From Allacma fusca (taxonomy: Eukaryota > Arthropoda > Collembola > Symphypleona > Sminthuridae): a stretch of 64,000 nucleotides of DNA. A program made the translations under genes and the position numbers. The DNA lies in assembly GCA_947179485.1 (NCBI GenBank), contig OX359250.1, forward strand, positions 3,493,661-3,557,660, in the 5' to 3' direction. Shown piece by piece: positions 51,725 to 64,000 of the stretch (position 1 is the first letter of the stretch; each line of letters starts with the position of its first letter). Under the pieces are notes generated by a model, which ran no database searches, was not told the DNA's origin, and saw only the letters and a program-made list of their open reading frames with translations.

Positions 51725-54700
51725 TTAGCTACTCTGGAAATGTGGAGGTGGTGTGTTAATTTCATTATCCGGGAGGTAGTTGTTCCCTTCGGAATGAACC
51801 ATCAAATTTGCACTGCTTGAACTTCTTCTATCTATGGGTGTTGGTGAAATTGTGAGATTAGAAACTGATGATGGTGAAGACACTACGACAGTGGTGGCAG
51901 TAGCTGCAGCTACAGCTGAAGCAATTACTCGAACAGCCCGGTCCTCCATCTCATCGTCATCGGTATTACTCCCATCATCTGGAACATCCTCATCATCCAT
52001 GTCATCAAAAGGAATTTCTGCTTTGATCTGAATAATTTCAGGGTTGCTTTTGAGAACCACATCGTCCGAGTCAGAAACCCGATCCTTAAAGTTCAGATGA
52101 GGAATTACTGATGGCGAGGAGGAAGATTCGTTCAGCTGCTGTAGTTGTATCTGTTGCTGCTGAAGACTGGATCGCAGCGTCGATGATGGTGAGACGAGTG
52201 CATCAGAAATATTTTGCAATGGAGAATTTGTTCGTGAAGAATGCTGCCTGGACGACACATGAGAGGCCTGTTGTTGTTCCTCCGCCAACTGCTGTAGTTG
52301 GGCTGGTGTCAGTACAGTGGAACTTGTTGGTGAACTTGTTCCTCTCTGGATTTGAAGACCATCAGTAGTTGCGACAGAGCTGCACGCAACAGAAGGATTT
52401 AAAAGTTGTGAATGATGCTGGTGTTGCGATGACTGAGGGTTTATAAATAACACGCCATTCCCATTTCCACCCCCACTGCCACCGAAGGATTGATGTAAAG
52501 ACATGTCCAAACCATTATGTGAGGATCCAGCTTGACTTGGCACACACACCCCTGCATCCTATATTCATATAGCGACAATTACAGCATATGCACACTCATA
52601 CTCATTTACAGAGGAACCTTCCCAATAAAATAAACATGATAAGCTTTATTTTGTATTCAATTATAAGTAGTTATGTTGTCATATAAATGAGCCTCAAAAA
52701 TGGTCCAATAATTTGATCGTCCCTGCCGTCATACAAATACATAGGCATCATATTTTTATATGTATCGGGGGATAGATAGCAACACGCGAATTTCATATCA
52801 GATTGTAGTCCTGTCCCTGTCAGAAACTCCCCTGCAAGTCTTGGGAAAATAACAGCTAAATAAATTGATCTATAAATTAATAATTGGAATTGTTATCGAT
52901 TGGCTCAACATGATACAGAAAGAGTGTCTGTTCGAAGTCAGTTATTCATTATTACAGTAGTTGGGTACAGTACTGTAGGGATAGGATTTTAATGACCGTC
53001 ACTCGGGTTACTTATGCATTGGACAAGCTAATATCCAATGATTTCCCATCTCACAACTCACAGGTAAACAAATGAATAAATGACAAAAACAATTACGAAT
53101 CATTCATTAATATGCAATACAACCCTCATTTGTTGTTAATTTTTTTTTATCGGCAGTCAGTCCAAGTCCAGACCTGCTGCATATTCTTGGTTTGTATCTG
53201 CACACGAGGATGAGAACTAGGACACAAATTATTTACGGGTTGGCAACCGCAGATACAGTTGTGCAGGATAATGTATAATACATCGATATATGCAGCATCT
53301 TTTAGTGCAATCAGCACTGCAATTAATTGTAAGTACAGATCACAATCTCTTCTCCAGTATAAATCAAGTATATTTTACATAGGTGCCTAATAAAAACGGC
53401 CGAAAGGATGGCACCACTAGCATAATCCCGGCAATAATTCCACTGATCTGTAACTTTAGGCATCCGTTGATAACCACGTCATTAATGCTACCAATAATGT
53501 AATGAAATTCATTTAACAAAGTGCATTTCCGTCAAAATGTTGTATAAATCTAGGTAAATTGGAATCTTAAAGTCGATGGTATTAATTCAAATATTCACTA
53601 TTTTTTGTAGGTAAGTATGACGACGGGATATAATTTTTTGAGGCTCGTTTATCACATCTAATTTGATTTAGCCACGTACTCTGTTGTATAAAAATGGCAC
53701 TTCATCTTTCCCCCCAGTTTCCCTGAAAACGACGGCACGAATCACTCCACGGATATGGTCTTCAGGCCACGTACCCAATAATATTCGTTGCGGTCTGCCT
53801 CTTCCTTTAGGTCGCATGTCCGTTATGAGATCTAGAACCAGAGAGATGTCAGCGATTAATAATTGCAATTATTAACGAGTCCGTAAACAGTTATTTTTTT
53901 AAACCATAATAATTAATTGTAATCCTGGAATGATGGTATTCAAAAATAATAATAATAAATTGTAATCTATATTTCAATATAATAATTTTTTAAATGCTAA
54001 CTGTACTCAGTTATCTTTCGTTTAATAGGGTAGTTTTTCAAAAGTAATCACTAAATTGTAGTCATTACTTCTTACGTTTCCTGAAAATATTCAGACTTTG
54101 GTTATTCAAATTGTCATTCGCACTCGTTAGCTATACCCGTTAAATCGTCTGACTTCAAAAGTAATCATTTGTCTCAAACTGAGAAACTAACATTTCCTAT
54201 GCTCACAAAGTTTTAGTTCGAAACAACAAAAAATCCATTTAGAGTACCATAAAGGACAACATATCAAAGTCCACAAGCCCGATTGACTTTCAGAATGGAA
54301 TTACAACGTTAATACGCTATGCCTTAATGCATTATCTAAAATCGTTCTAATAACGTTGATTAATTACAATTACTAATGATTATTTAGCAGGTATTCAAAA
54401 ATTCGCGTTTTAGTTCAATCGATGTTTAATAACTGTAATATTAATAATAATTATTTTTAAATATCCGATTCGTAATTGTAATAATAAAAATTCCTTTCGA
54501 AAATAATCACCATTTAAAATCATTATTTTTTAGTTTTTAATCATACTCATTTTCCCCATTAACCAATCATAAATGTGCCTTTTATAAAATCTTTGATTGT
54601 GGGTTTCTAAATTTTCGCTGATAATTATTAGTCCTAAATCGTAATCGTTAATAATTATTATATAATTAAATATCAATATTAATAACTGTAATCAATTAAT

Positions 54701-57700
54701 GTCCTGGATTCTGAAAGTAGTCATTATTCCTAATAATTAATCACAGAATTGGAAATTAACATCTGTTTGGAACAGCGGTAATCCTTGACCATGTGTAGGA
54801 GGCCAAGACCCCCTTTATACCCCCCCCCCCTGGCCCGTATAAGGAAAAAACATTCGATTCCCCATGTTTTAGTAAATCTTTTTTCGGCATTTAAAAGTTC
54901 TACCCTGCTAGTTCAAAAATAGCATATGCATTTTTTGATTAAAATAAAAATATTATCAGAGTTACTCCTGTAACAATTCCCATCGGGATTCAATTGAAAT
55001 TTGTTTCTTTACCCCAAATCAAAAATAATTAGAACCAAATCAAGAGCTCAAACAGTGGGGCAAAGGTAGGAGTTTTTTCAAAGAGTAAGAATAATTAAAA
55101 TAAGTAAAAAAATGTTTTTGCCTTCTTTTGTCACTCTACACATAATTAGTATTTTTCAATAAGGATCTTAAATTACTCGGATTTCAATGAAGTTTACTTT
55201 CATAACATAACATTCACAGTAGATTACCTGTGCCAGAACAACCATCAGCCGATGGACCTAGCATATTATGCACCCGGTTAGCATACAGGACAAACGTAGG
55301 GTACGGAATATCGTATTTTCTTGCTGCCTGAGAGAGGGACAAGCCTTCACGGAGAACGGCGAAAATGGCTTCCGCCATTGTTTCTGGCCTCCATGATTTC
55401 AGAGGACCCCGCTCACGGAACCGTAGGGCATGAACCATTCCTGTCTGATTTGTATTCCAACATTTCTGCCACAGGGACTGGATTTGGTATTGGTAGCTCT
55501 CTGAAAGATAAAAATATAATAAGGATATTAGCATTAAATGTGAGGAAATCTAATGGAAATCAATGATATATGGCATTGTCACTGTCACCGCTACATCTCA
55601 AACATTTATTAGAGCAGATAAGCACAACGCATATTTAAACAACATCATACATGTATATACATAATTACACATAGTAGCTACATATAAGTACCTACGTAGA
55701 AATTTCTATTCCCTTTTCCCTCATTCAAGACTTTTTTCCCTGAGTTGGAGCTAGGAGCAATTATTATTCCAGAATAAACTCCACCTTTCTACCTAACAAC
55801 TATCAACCATGACATGACACAGTGTCAAACATACAATTCACTTCAATCTGTATAATAATTATTCACCTTTTATTACGACAGTCCCGGCAGATTGTATCGT
55901 ATCTACTATGTACGTATATGTATGTCAGAACCGTCCTCAACTCATATTGTAAGCAAACATAGAAAAAAAAATCCAACATAAAAAACTCGAGACTTCCTTC
56001 ACATATGGATGTAATACGAAATAAAATTCCTCAAATAGACACGCTACTGCCAATTTTGTAGCCATATTGGGGGAGAAGAAGGATATCTGTGTAGAGTCCT
56101 GATATCGAACAACTGTATAGTCAGTTAATATTATTAATTCACACAATATCCCCCAAGCAATGCCAATAGCAAAACAAAGCCAAGGGTCAAAACCAAATTA
56201 CAACCTTCAAAATATTTTTAAACAAAGCTTTTAAGTCTTGAGGATAACTACACGCACTGGTACATTGTCATTCTCAGTATCGTGTAGTAGTTCTGGAAAT
56301 CAACACTGGCTCACTCCCGTAAAAATACATCACTTGATCCGAAAGGACATTACAATTTAGAAAGGATTGTCAAAGCAAAATACTGTATCATGTTGTGATT
56401 CCGAAGGCTCCAGGAGCACTTCCAAATTGATTCAAGAGGGCCTTTTCCTATAAAATTCCGAATTGCTCCCTATCTTGACTTATTTACTACAAACATACGT
56501 TTACTGTAGAGCAGGGAAGGGCATTTCCTTTATTGAGGAGTAAACTGTTCCCTGCCTCCGAATAGAATAGTTTGGTTTTGAAATTCTTGGGATTAAAAGG
56601 GAATAGAATTAATTACTTATAGAGAAAACAGAAGGAATATAAGCATCTCCTTGATTTGACAGAGCCCGGAGATTACAAGGGTGACAGTACAGACGCTCGT
56701 AAAATGTCCTTGTTGAAAGCTCCGAGGGAAATTTTACGATCTGAAATGTTTCCTCACAGCACATTACGAGGTTTGAAAAAGTGCTTCTCCAACATCCCCA
56801 ACACAATTTGAACCCCGGCCCCATGCGGTGATAAAGCCCATCCAAAGTAAAAGGAGTCATTCGGTGAAATAGTGACGGTCGGGAGTGACCAGAATGCAAT
56901 TGGTCATGAAAGAGAACTCTGTGCAGGAGGATTTGAGTGCGCAAGAGAAATATGAGTATGCATCCATTCCAGACGTAGAAAGCATACTGTATGACAAATG
57001 AGCGTCACTTCCAACCTTCCAACCCACACAGAACTCACTCACTCATTGTAAGATCCTACGGAAATTATTGACTACTTCGTCACAGCTCACTGACATCGTC
57101 AAATCGTTCTCCTCTCTCCTCATTCTCTTCCTCAAAATCCACTTCACGATACCTGTATACAGCAGACAGGTCCCTACCACATTATCTGAACATGCTTTAC
57201 CCGGGCACTACGAGCAAAGGCGCGAATCGGACAATGCTAATTCTTTTTACCTGTCGTTAACTTAAGGGTATACTGAAGAGATGTGTCTATTTTTTTTCGT
57301 CATTCAAGTTCGTCCACAAAAAAAAAGAAAGCCAAAGTTGTAACCTCTACCTAAGGGATTTCCAAAGAAGAATGCCCGCATAAACAAATTTGGGATAACA
57401 TCTTTGAGCATATGCATTTAACATTATCTACTCGCCAGGGATGCATACCTTTCATTATTTTAAGCTGATATTTCCAGAAAACCGAACATTCAATACCAAA
57501 AAACTAAGTTTGACATTTCTTACAAAATCCGGGTAACTTTGGGAAAAATTTAAAATTGAGCTTCCGCTGATAATTAAATTTCCCAATGAGCCATGGCAAA
57601 GGTAGTACATACATATATTCGCTATTGTATAGATATTAGACATCAAATCCTACATAAATAATTACTTGTACTATCTTTGTCGCATTCAAATGTGTTCAAA

Positions 57701-58738
57701 ATATGTATGTCCGAAGGAAATCACATTCCTTCAAGCCTTCAAAGATCAATTTAAAATAAAATGTCTTCGTCCCTCCACCTACCTACATACAATTACAATG
57801 AATGAAGCCTTTAAAAAATATTTGCCTTCCCTGAGCCTTCCCTCAATTTTTAAAATGAATCCAAAATCCACCCTTCCTCCAAAAACAGCCTTCATACATT
57901 AGAAAATTTTATGGATTCCGTCAAAACCTGCATGAATCTTGAAATCAAAGTAGTTTTGATCTACGCAGTGTCGAGGTATGTAATTATATGAAAACAAAAA
58001 GAATGACCATTTATTTTACAAATATTTAATAAAATTCACACTTGTGCCTTGTATTTTATGCATAACGCACCCCCACGCCCCTTTAGTGCAACCCCCCCCC
58101 CAAGGCAACTCCGAATAGACCCTTATTTCGCCTAGCATTTTTGGCAAATTTTATGAAGCCTTCCCTCAACCTTTGCGAATAAATTTAGCCTACCTTCCAT
58201 ACTCCTTCATCCGTCTGCCGCCTTCAATAAAGACTTCGAAGGCTGGACATGTCTAGCTGGACACATTTGCAACAATAGAATGCATTCCATCCATTGGGAC
58301 AAAACCAAGGCTGTAGCAAAAGAACCCAACCAAGTATTAAGAAAAATAAAAAGGATTGATAGTTTCACAATCCGACGAGAATTTTATCAAAATCAACAAA
58401 GATATTTTATTAGATTTGTCCTGGGAACCTTTGGTTCGGAAAATTCGGAATTTAAAAAAAAATATTCAGAAGAAAAAAAAACATTTTTTTATAAAAACTA
58501 TTTTTTTTCCCTATTGTGCAATCACTACTTCCTTCCTATAGTGCCTGATGATGACAGACTGTTAGTTGACGAAAGCTTATTGAGCAAAATATAAAAGCAT
58601 ATTAATTAGCTTGTTTAATACACTTAACCAAAGATAGGAAATCAAATTTGTCCTTCCCTTTTGAAAGCACATTAGCTTACCAGATAACGATGAGGCCGAT
58701 GGACCTAGCCAACCATGGGAGGACTCCAGCATCTTCGC
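51725..58738 (-). CDS. bab: bric-a-brac-like BTB-pipsqueak regulator, 3' part (BTB exons outside)
   Basis: DNA-binding nuclear regulator of the bab1/bab2 class (limb and abdominal patterning in insects). Exons (- strand): 58738-58681 (predicted), 55500-55228, 53831-53680, 52558-51725 (stop); phases join, 438 residues in the window. The second exon holds SYQYQIQSLWQKCWNTNQ and the pipsqueak HTH (RERGPLKSWRPETMAEAIF; LSLSQAARKYDIPYPTFVLY). The third holds the AT-hook block RPKGRGRPQRILLG and WPEDHIRGVIRAVVF. Together these form the bab conserved domain. The last exon is low-complexity (Gln-, Ser-, Asp/Glu- and Ala-rich) with SNPEIIQIKAEIPFDDMDDE, and ends PPPHFQSS. No BTB exon is visible up to 64000, so the gene is 5'-truncated by the window. 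Paralogue identity (bab1 or bab2) is not resolvable. Confidence 0.92.
53881..54780. repeat. A+T-rich TAATTA/GTAATC degenerate repeat in a bab intron
   Basis: Recurrent TAATAATTGTAATC, GTAATCATT and AAAAGTAATCA words, with C-poor composition throughout. Reminiscent of decayed MITE-like sequence, but no paired ends with target duplication were found. Confidence 0.45.
54800..54870. repeat. Dispersed repeat (GGGTGACC…CGATTCCCC family), copy 3
   Basis: A poly-C run followed by TGGCCCGTATAAGG and CATTCGATTCCCC aligns with the copies at 3750 and 47900. It lies in the intron between the pipsqueak and AT-hook exons of the bab-like gene. Confidence 0.5.
55501..58680 (-). other. bab intron upstream of the pipsqueak exon
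   Basis: 3.2 kb between the predicted small exon and the pipsqueak exon. It contains a CCTTCC-rich stretch at ~57730-58250 and poly-C near 58086. No other coding exon was recognised. Confidence 0.5.
57734..58244. repeat. CCTTCC-rich interspersed sequence with weak inverted ends
   Basis: AGCCTTCAAAG at 57734-57744 is an inverted near-copy (10/11) of CTTCGAAGGCT at 58234-58244. In between, GCCTTCCCTCAA-type words recur (57828-57850, 58160-58175). No target-site duplication was recognised, so the boundaries are tentative. Confidence 0.35.
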
Positions 58739-59319
58739 CTGGAATTCATCACAAGATTCTTACAATTAGCATTTCCTCATCATGACTCAACTTTAATATT
58801 TAAACAAGCTCAGCAGTACAAGAACTCACACAGTGGAACCGTATTCTATATTTATAAACACACACCACCGGCCTTGCCGTGTGCGAATGTCTGTCCTAAA
58901 ATGTCAATATGAATTTATTCGAGGCTCATAACACATCCCTTACATAAGAGCTTTACGTTCGAGGGGTAAGTCTAAATAACACGTACATGTAATTGTGTAT
59001 ATAAATAAGTTGTTTTTTACTAGGTTAGAGTTTTAATCACACGACACTATATTTTCCATTGAGGCCATTGGCTTTCATGCTTGTCACCATAGATGTATAT
59101 AAAACAGTCATGATGATGAAATAACGTTTTTAAAACTTCGCTCCCTCCCCTTTAAAAAAGTGTATATATATGAATTAAAACATGGCTTATGATCTATTCA
59201 AATCCCACCTGATGCTTGGTGCATCCATCATCAAGAAGCAGCTTTCCGCAATGCTAATTTTAAGAATTCATTTCACCATATCCAGAGCACGGTTTAAAAC
59301 CTCGATTACAGGACATTTT

Positions 59320-59940
59320 CTGAAAGAGTAATCCTAAATCGTAATCCCTTTGGGACAATTGTACAATTTAATCCTTAACCGTAATCCTGTGTGCAAATAT
59401 TTGTCAACATAATCTGTAATCACTTATCCCACAGCAGGATATATTTTAGTGTAATTTATAATCCGTAATCCTGCTGCATAACACGTGATTCCCTTTCAAA
59501 ATTTAAATGCAAGAATCCCAAAAAAATTAATTCACCACCGGTTTACAAAGGCACGTGGACTGTGAAGTCATGCGCTAAAACTTGAGACTGCAATATCAGA
59601 AACCCTAGACCCGCACTTAAAGATTTCGGAGAGAATCCTGTGCCATATTAATCTAAATGCTCAATATTAGAACCATATAATCCTAGATGAGTCCTACCAC
59701 TGTTACATACAATGTTTCAAAAAAGCAGTCTGAGAAATTTGACATTTAGGGATGTCAGGTTAGATAAACATTCGGAACTTTATCCACAACCGCAATACGT
59801 AATCTCGTGTGTGAAATTTTAAGACAATATTCTGTAATCCGGAATCACCACCCCCTATAATTTACATGTAATCATGTAAAATGTAATTTTGAAACACAAT
59901 CCAATGCTTGTGATCCCACATTTGTTACATATGTAATCTG
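59320..59940. repeat. Degenerate TAATCC/GTAATCC repeat region
   Basis: CGTAATCC, CTGTAATCAC, CCGTAATCCTG, CGTAATCTCG, CTGTAATCCGG and TGTAATCTG recur at irregular spacing. Resembles the block at 53881-54780 but less A+T-rich. Confidence 0.5.
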
Positions 59941-61065
59941 CCCATCATTATTCCACACACACCCCATGTCAATTTTTAGCTCGAGTAGGTGTACTAGTCA
60001 AATATATAGAATATCATGTTGCCATGTCACAATTGGCGTCCTTGCTGGTCATACACAAATTGACACACTAGTGTCCAATGTCCACACAATTTCCCGTAAT
60101 AGCGCGCGCTCAACTTATCACGAGCTATAGCGTTGTCTAGAATTTCCTATCTTTAAATTTGGTACGATCCTCTTTTAATAGTAATACTAACACGTGCAGC
60201 TATGGGGAGCCTCCCGGGCCCCGCGAAGCAGGGCCTTTGATGTTCAGTGTTCACACATAATATAATAAACAAGATGTGTATGTATGTCCGTCCGTTCGTC
60301 ATACTTTTTTTTTGGTTATTTGCTAATTATTTGCAAAAGCTTTAATGGTGACTTTATCAACTACGTGTGAAATTTTAGGTCAGCGAAAAGGGAGCTTTAT
60401 ACGTTGTTACTGGATAGGTATTTAATTAGGCTGGGGCCGATAGGGAAGGGATGTCGCTTGAGTTACTGCTACTGGAGCTATTACATGTGGGGAGTAGATT
60501 GAGCCTTTAGAGTTTACTACATTATTTTGTTAACAACGTTGAATGTCTCTAAGTGATTATGTACCACTGGAACTCAACCATTCTATGGCCGGTCGTAGCG
60601 GTAGGCAAATATAATCACAAGATTTTCATTCATTCCGCTACAATAGTAAAATTCTGACAGCAATCACTAACTTTGGGGATGATGACCTAGAACGCAAAAA
60701 GAAAACTACTCATTTAAAAATTCCAAGGTCATCTCCCAAAAATATTAAAAAATGTTGTCAAAAAAGGTGGATCCATGAAAATCAAGTTTATAATAATTAT
60801 TATTTTAGACAACTGTTACGGCCGTTCACAGAACGGGCTGGCTCCACTGGTGGCAGGTTCGGGAAGGTAATATAAAATTGAATTGCTCCAAGTCGAGCTT
60901 CGTCGGCACGATTCGTATATACGGAGTAGTTCAGCTAATGAGCCAAATACCGGGGAAAGGCAACAATTCCGCAGTGTATACACAGGGATGCGCTAATAAA
61001 TGGAAATGGTCTACAGCAAACAATCTGATTAGCTTTCCAGCTGATGACAACGGCTTGCCCGAGAG

Positions 61066-61112
61066 AGACAGGGAGAGGGAGAGGGAGAGAGAGAGAGAAA
61101 GAGAGAGAGAGT
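61066..61112. repeat. (GA)n microsatellite
   Basis: A GAGAGA run with GGGAGAG interruptions. It is translated as a spurious RERERE tail in an overlapping open frame. Confidence 0.92.
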
Positions 61113-63283
61113 GACGAAGTTATACTGCATTACCTTCCGTGAATTACTTTTCATACAAAACTAGATATACTGGATGGGAAACAAAACAAAAGCCTTTAAT
61201 GATCTTTACTAAAAGACAGGAATCGGAAGACACATGTATATTTGACCCTTCACTCCATTCAAAGTTTCAACCCCAGTTTATCCCTATTCTGGGAGTTAAT
61301 AATGTAAAGAGTTGATTTTGATATTATTAATAGCCCCACATATGCTTTAAAAACAAGGAACTCCCTGTGTTTTCCCCCACCAACCAAAAACATACTCTTC
61401 CTCGACTATCGAAAGCCTACTTTTCCCAGTACCGCTTCAACTAACGTAGTTTCACGGTCAATGCACAGAGATGACAACTTTCTTCGTGCATATTGGCTTG
61501 TTTTAACGCCTTTACGCTGTAAAACAAATGCAATCCTATATATATACACACATGTTTACACTCACCTATCAACAACACATACTGATCCCACTTTAAATTA
61601 AACAATTTGGCCAATTTTAATGCTCAATGACTTATTGTTAGAATCAAGGCTCTATCCATGAATTTTCTTCTTAAGGAGTACCCCACCACAAGTTCATCAA
61701 ATCCTTGGAATAATTATAAATACTTTTTTGAGACTGTTCCCTGGGTGTACATATTTTTCCAACAGTGATTTCAGACTTGGGAATAATAATTATTATTGTT
61801 AATCTGAGTAACTAGTATTATTTCACCATTACGAAGTATTATATCAAATAAAAGCAAAAAAAAAAAGCTTACATTACGGTTGCATTCGTGTGCCTATATA
61901 AATCAGCGCTCGTACCAGCATTTTGAACGAGGTAGTTAATTTCCCAGGAAATTTTAAATCCCTTAATGATAATACTAATAATTTTCTATTACTACTATAA
62001 ATTTTACAATTAGAAGCAAGAGCAACGCTCTCATTCCCTGTGCCTCATTGTAAGTGGGAAAGTGCTTCTCCTTTTATTTTTTCTCAGTCAGCAGAGGAAG
62101 AAGCACGCCCTTAGAATATTTTAGTAGTGTTGCAATATCTATAAATTATATCTTTTATATATATTATTATCTACAAAAGCCCAGCTGAGAGTCTCTTACT
62201 AATCACACCATTACTACAACTATTATCAATGAGTCATTTCAAAATTCAGAATTTAATTTTTTTTATTATCTATTATCTAGAAGCCCGTCAAAATGTTCAA
62301 TAAGTACAAGAGCACGTCATTGATTGTAAAAAAAAAAAAGGGAGCTGTGTGTATGGCTAATGAATGAAAATGCATTATCAACTAATTAAATGGAAATCTG
62401 AACTAGTACAGTAGTAGCATGTATTTTGGACAGAGCTCTGTAAAAAAAACACATCCGACTTCAAATGCTCGTATCTGAAACATAGGCATAGGTAAAAGTG
62501 TAGGATTCGGAAATTATCCGTAAATCCGCATTTTTGAGAGTCCAGAAAACAATAGAGCTTTCAATATTTAATATCATCCCTGCTCCCAGCCCCCTCATTA
62601 AACTTGACTGACCTTCGTGGAAAATTGTATCAAAATAGTATGTATTGGGGGACGATCTATCCGATGCAGATCATCTCTGCAATGCTTTTTAAATGGTAGT
62701 GAAGCACATCCGTATCTACTTGTTTCTCAAGAGTTTCAAACAGTGTTGGTAGAGAGAGAGCATGAAATATGGCTGCTTTTTGGAATGAGTAATAATATTA
62801 TTGAGATAAGTTGCCACAGAACTACCTCACGCTGGACGATCATAATGTGATTCTTAGACAAATCTTCCTGTAATAAAGACGTCCTTTCCTTATATGTATA
62901 TAAATAATTACACGTATGCTAAGACTTTAAAAAAGACTTATTTACAATAAGACTAACAATAAGAAAGGTGTACAGGAATGACACCCGGCACTTTCCAAGA
63001 TCTGCATGTCTCCATGCATATGCATTAAAATGTGAGCATGGAAATATGCAGGAGGTTTGGGACATGAATTCATTATCCTGTACCCATCTTTTCGTATTTT
63101 TTTTTGTCTTCCTCTTAAATTGGCTCTCGTGGTTATTTGCATTCTCGGTAATTCCATGAAATAACATGGAGGTTTTAGACAGACCAATAATGTTTTGATA
63201 ATTTCAGGCGGAAATTTATTCCGTTTCTCTCCCCCTCGCCACACATTACATGTAGATTTTGGAAAGGTAAGGATAGAGGAGGA

Positions 63284-63313
63284 CGAGTGAGTGAGTGACT
63301 GAGTGAGTGAGTG
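63284..63313. repeat. (GAGT)n microsatellite
   Basis: A tetranucleotide run GAGTGAGTGAGTGACTGAGT continuing to GTGG, read directly. Confidence 0.92.
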
Positions 63314-64000
63314 GTAGCGTTATCCCGGGGAGTAAATTGCAGGGCCTATGTAACTATTACTATATGTACTATGTGCACCTATGCTTACAAGTCCGAGTAG
63401 TGTAACAACTACATGGTATAAAATATGGATTTTTTTTTACACTAGGGGGTCTCCTCTTAGTCCTCTTCTTGTACAGGAAATCGTTTCATATACCGAAATT
63501 GAACAGGAATAATTTCCTTATGAGTGGAGATAAAGTGCAGGCTTTAATTATGCTTTGAAGTAAGTACATAACTCTTTGGATGGGGATTCAATTAGTATCT
63601 GGTCCTGGATCTTTTAACACAGTCTGCATTACCTCTCACGAATTGAACATCAATAATTATTATTATAGAGACAGTCACCAAGTGTCTCTAGTCTCTAGGT
63701 ATCCTGCTCCTCCGTCCCGTTCTTCTTGACATATAACAAGGTCTGCATTTTAGAAAATTACGCCATAGAAATAACAATGTCTGTAAATGGGGGAATTATC
63801 CATCTATTTTCACAAAACTAGGCCTTACATGAAATGTTAAGCACCAAATATTCTACATGTCTAATCACCATTTAAAAATAAACGCTGTAGTTGAGAAGCG
63901 CATTCCGAGTGAGAGAGTGGGCCTGTCCAAGTGAAACAAAACATTTAAGATAATTATTCAGGGTAATATTACATGGAGCCAAACACACTCCTCAGCTCCT

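Larger units (their letters stand above)
58739..64000. other. Non-coding sequence, probably an upstream bab intron
   Basis: No coding exon is recognised and in particular no BTB domain. It holds TAATCC/GTAATC-rich repeats (~59320-59940), a G+C-rich patch (~60200-60240), a (GA)n microsatellite and a (GAGT)n microsatellite. Confidence 0.5.

Noticed and set aside
51834-52368. Plus-strand open frames opposite the bab last exon
   Set aside because: Ala/Ser/Val-rich mirror translations of the minus-strand low-complexity exon; no independent evidence.
58715-58912. 65-codon plus-strand open frame near the predicted bab small exon
   Set aside because: Antisense to a phase-compatible minus-strand exon; no domain and no splice support.
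60195-60245. G+C-rich patch with GGGCCCCGCGAAGCAGGGCC, possibly a Helitron end or CpG promoter
   Set aside because: A weak hairpin only. There is no CTRR terminus in the right place and no adjacent gene start, so it cannot be supported.
60878-61114. Open frame ending in an Arg-Glu run
   Set aside because: The RE repeat is the (GA)n microsatellite; the rest has no similarity that I recognise.
1-64000. CRISPR arrays, bacterial operons, rRNA genes
   Set aside because: Tandem repeats found are microsatellites or MITE-internal units without spacers. Gene structure is eukaryotic throughout and no rRNA signature was seen.

Overview
The window is nuclear DNA of an A+T-rich animal genome, most probably a hexapod arthropod. 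The genes are split by short and long introns with GT/AG borders and separated by kilobases of non-coding DNA, with AATAAA signals and scattered transposon relics. A gene with the bric-a-brac domain (pipsqueak HTH plus AT-hook), together with cabut-like and pummelig-like genes, points to arthropods. A springtail or other non-model hexapod would fit, but the species cannot be fixed from the sequence.

Five protein genes can be assembled exon by exon with matching reading phase. (1) A cabut/TIEG (KLF10/11-type) zinc-finger factor, + strand, 1431-8697, with a 5.7 kb first intron, a long 3' UTR and a clear poly(A) site at 10011. (2) A RanBP9/RanBPM (CTLH E3 ligase scaffold) gene, - strand, 20083-14181, with eight coding exons encoding SPRY, LisH, CTLH and CRA. 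(3) An ABHD4/ABHD5-family alpha/beta hydrolase (pummelig-like), + strand, 32027-38868, with eight coding exons. It keeps a serine nucleophile and a Trp-rich N-terminus. (4) Signal peptide peptidase (HM13/SPP), - strand, 45026-41753, with eight coding exons. It has both catalytic aspartates, the PAL motif and a KKEN ER-retrieval tail on its own small last exon. (5) The 3' part of a bric-a-brac-like regulator, - strand, 58738-51725. Its BTB exons are not seen and probably lie beyond 64000. Two small, less certain reading frames are also listed: a signal-peptide-bearing 99-residue ORF nested in the cabut intron, and a 66-residue ORF at 46566-46366.

Layout from left to right: 1-1430 upstream/leader of cabut; 1431-10016 cabut; 10050-14180 repeat-rich gap; RanBP9, tail-to-tail with cabut; 20100-32000, a 12 kb gap with no recognised gene, between the divergent RanBP9 and ABHD genes; ABHD; SPP, tail-to-tail with ABHD; 45030-51700, gap with small ORF and repeats; bab 3' half; 58740-64000, non-coding, presumably a bab intron. 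The genes are unrelated housekeeping and regulatory genes, not an operon or cluster.

The most informative non-genic signals are three small non-autonomous DNA transposons with intact ends. Two are hAT-like, with 8-bp target duplications: 12208-12824, which has an internal 22-bp satellite and an apparent empty-site relative at 36192, and 49259-49439. The third is PIF/Harbinger-like, with TTA target duplications, at 28679-28902. A 126-bp tandem duplication also copies the end of a RanBP9 exon together with its 5' splice site. I saw no rRNA, tRNA or CRISPR array.
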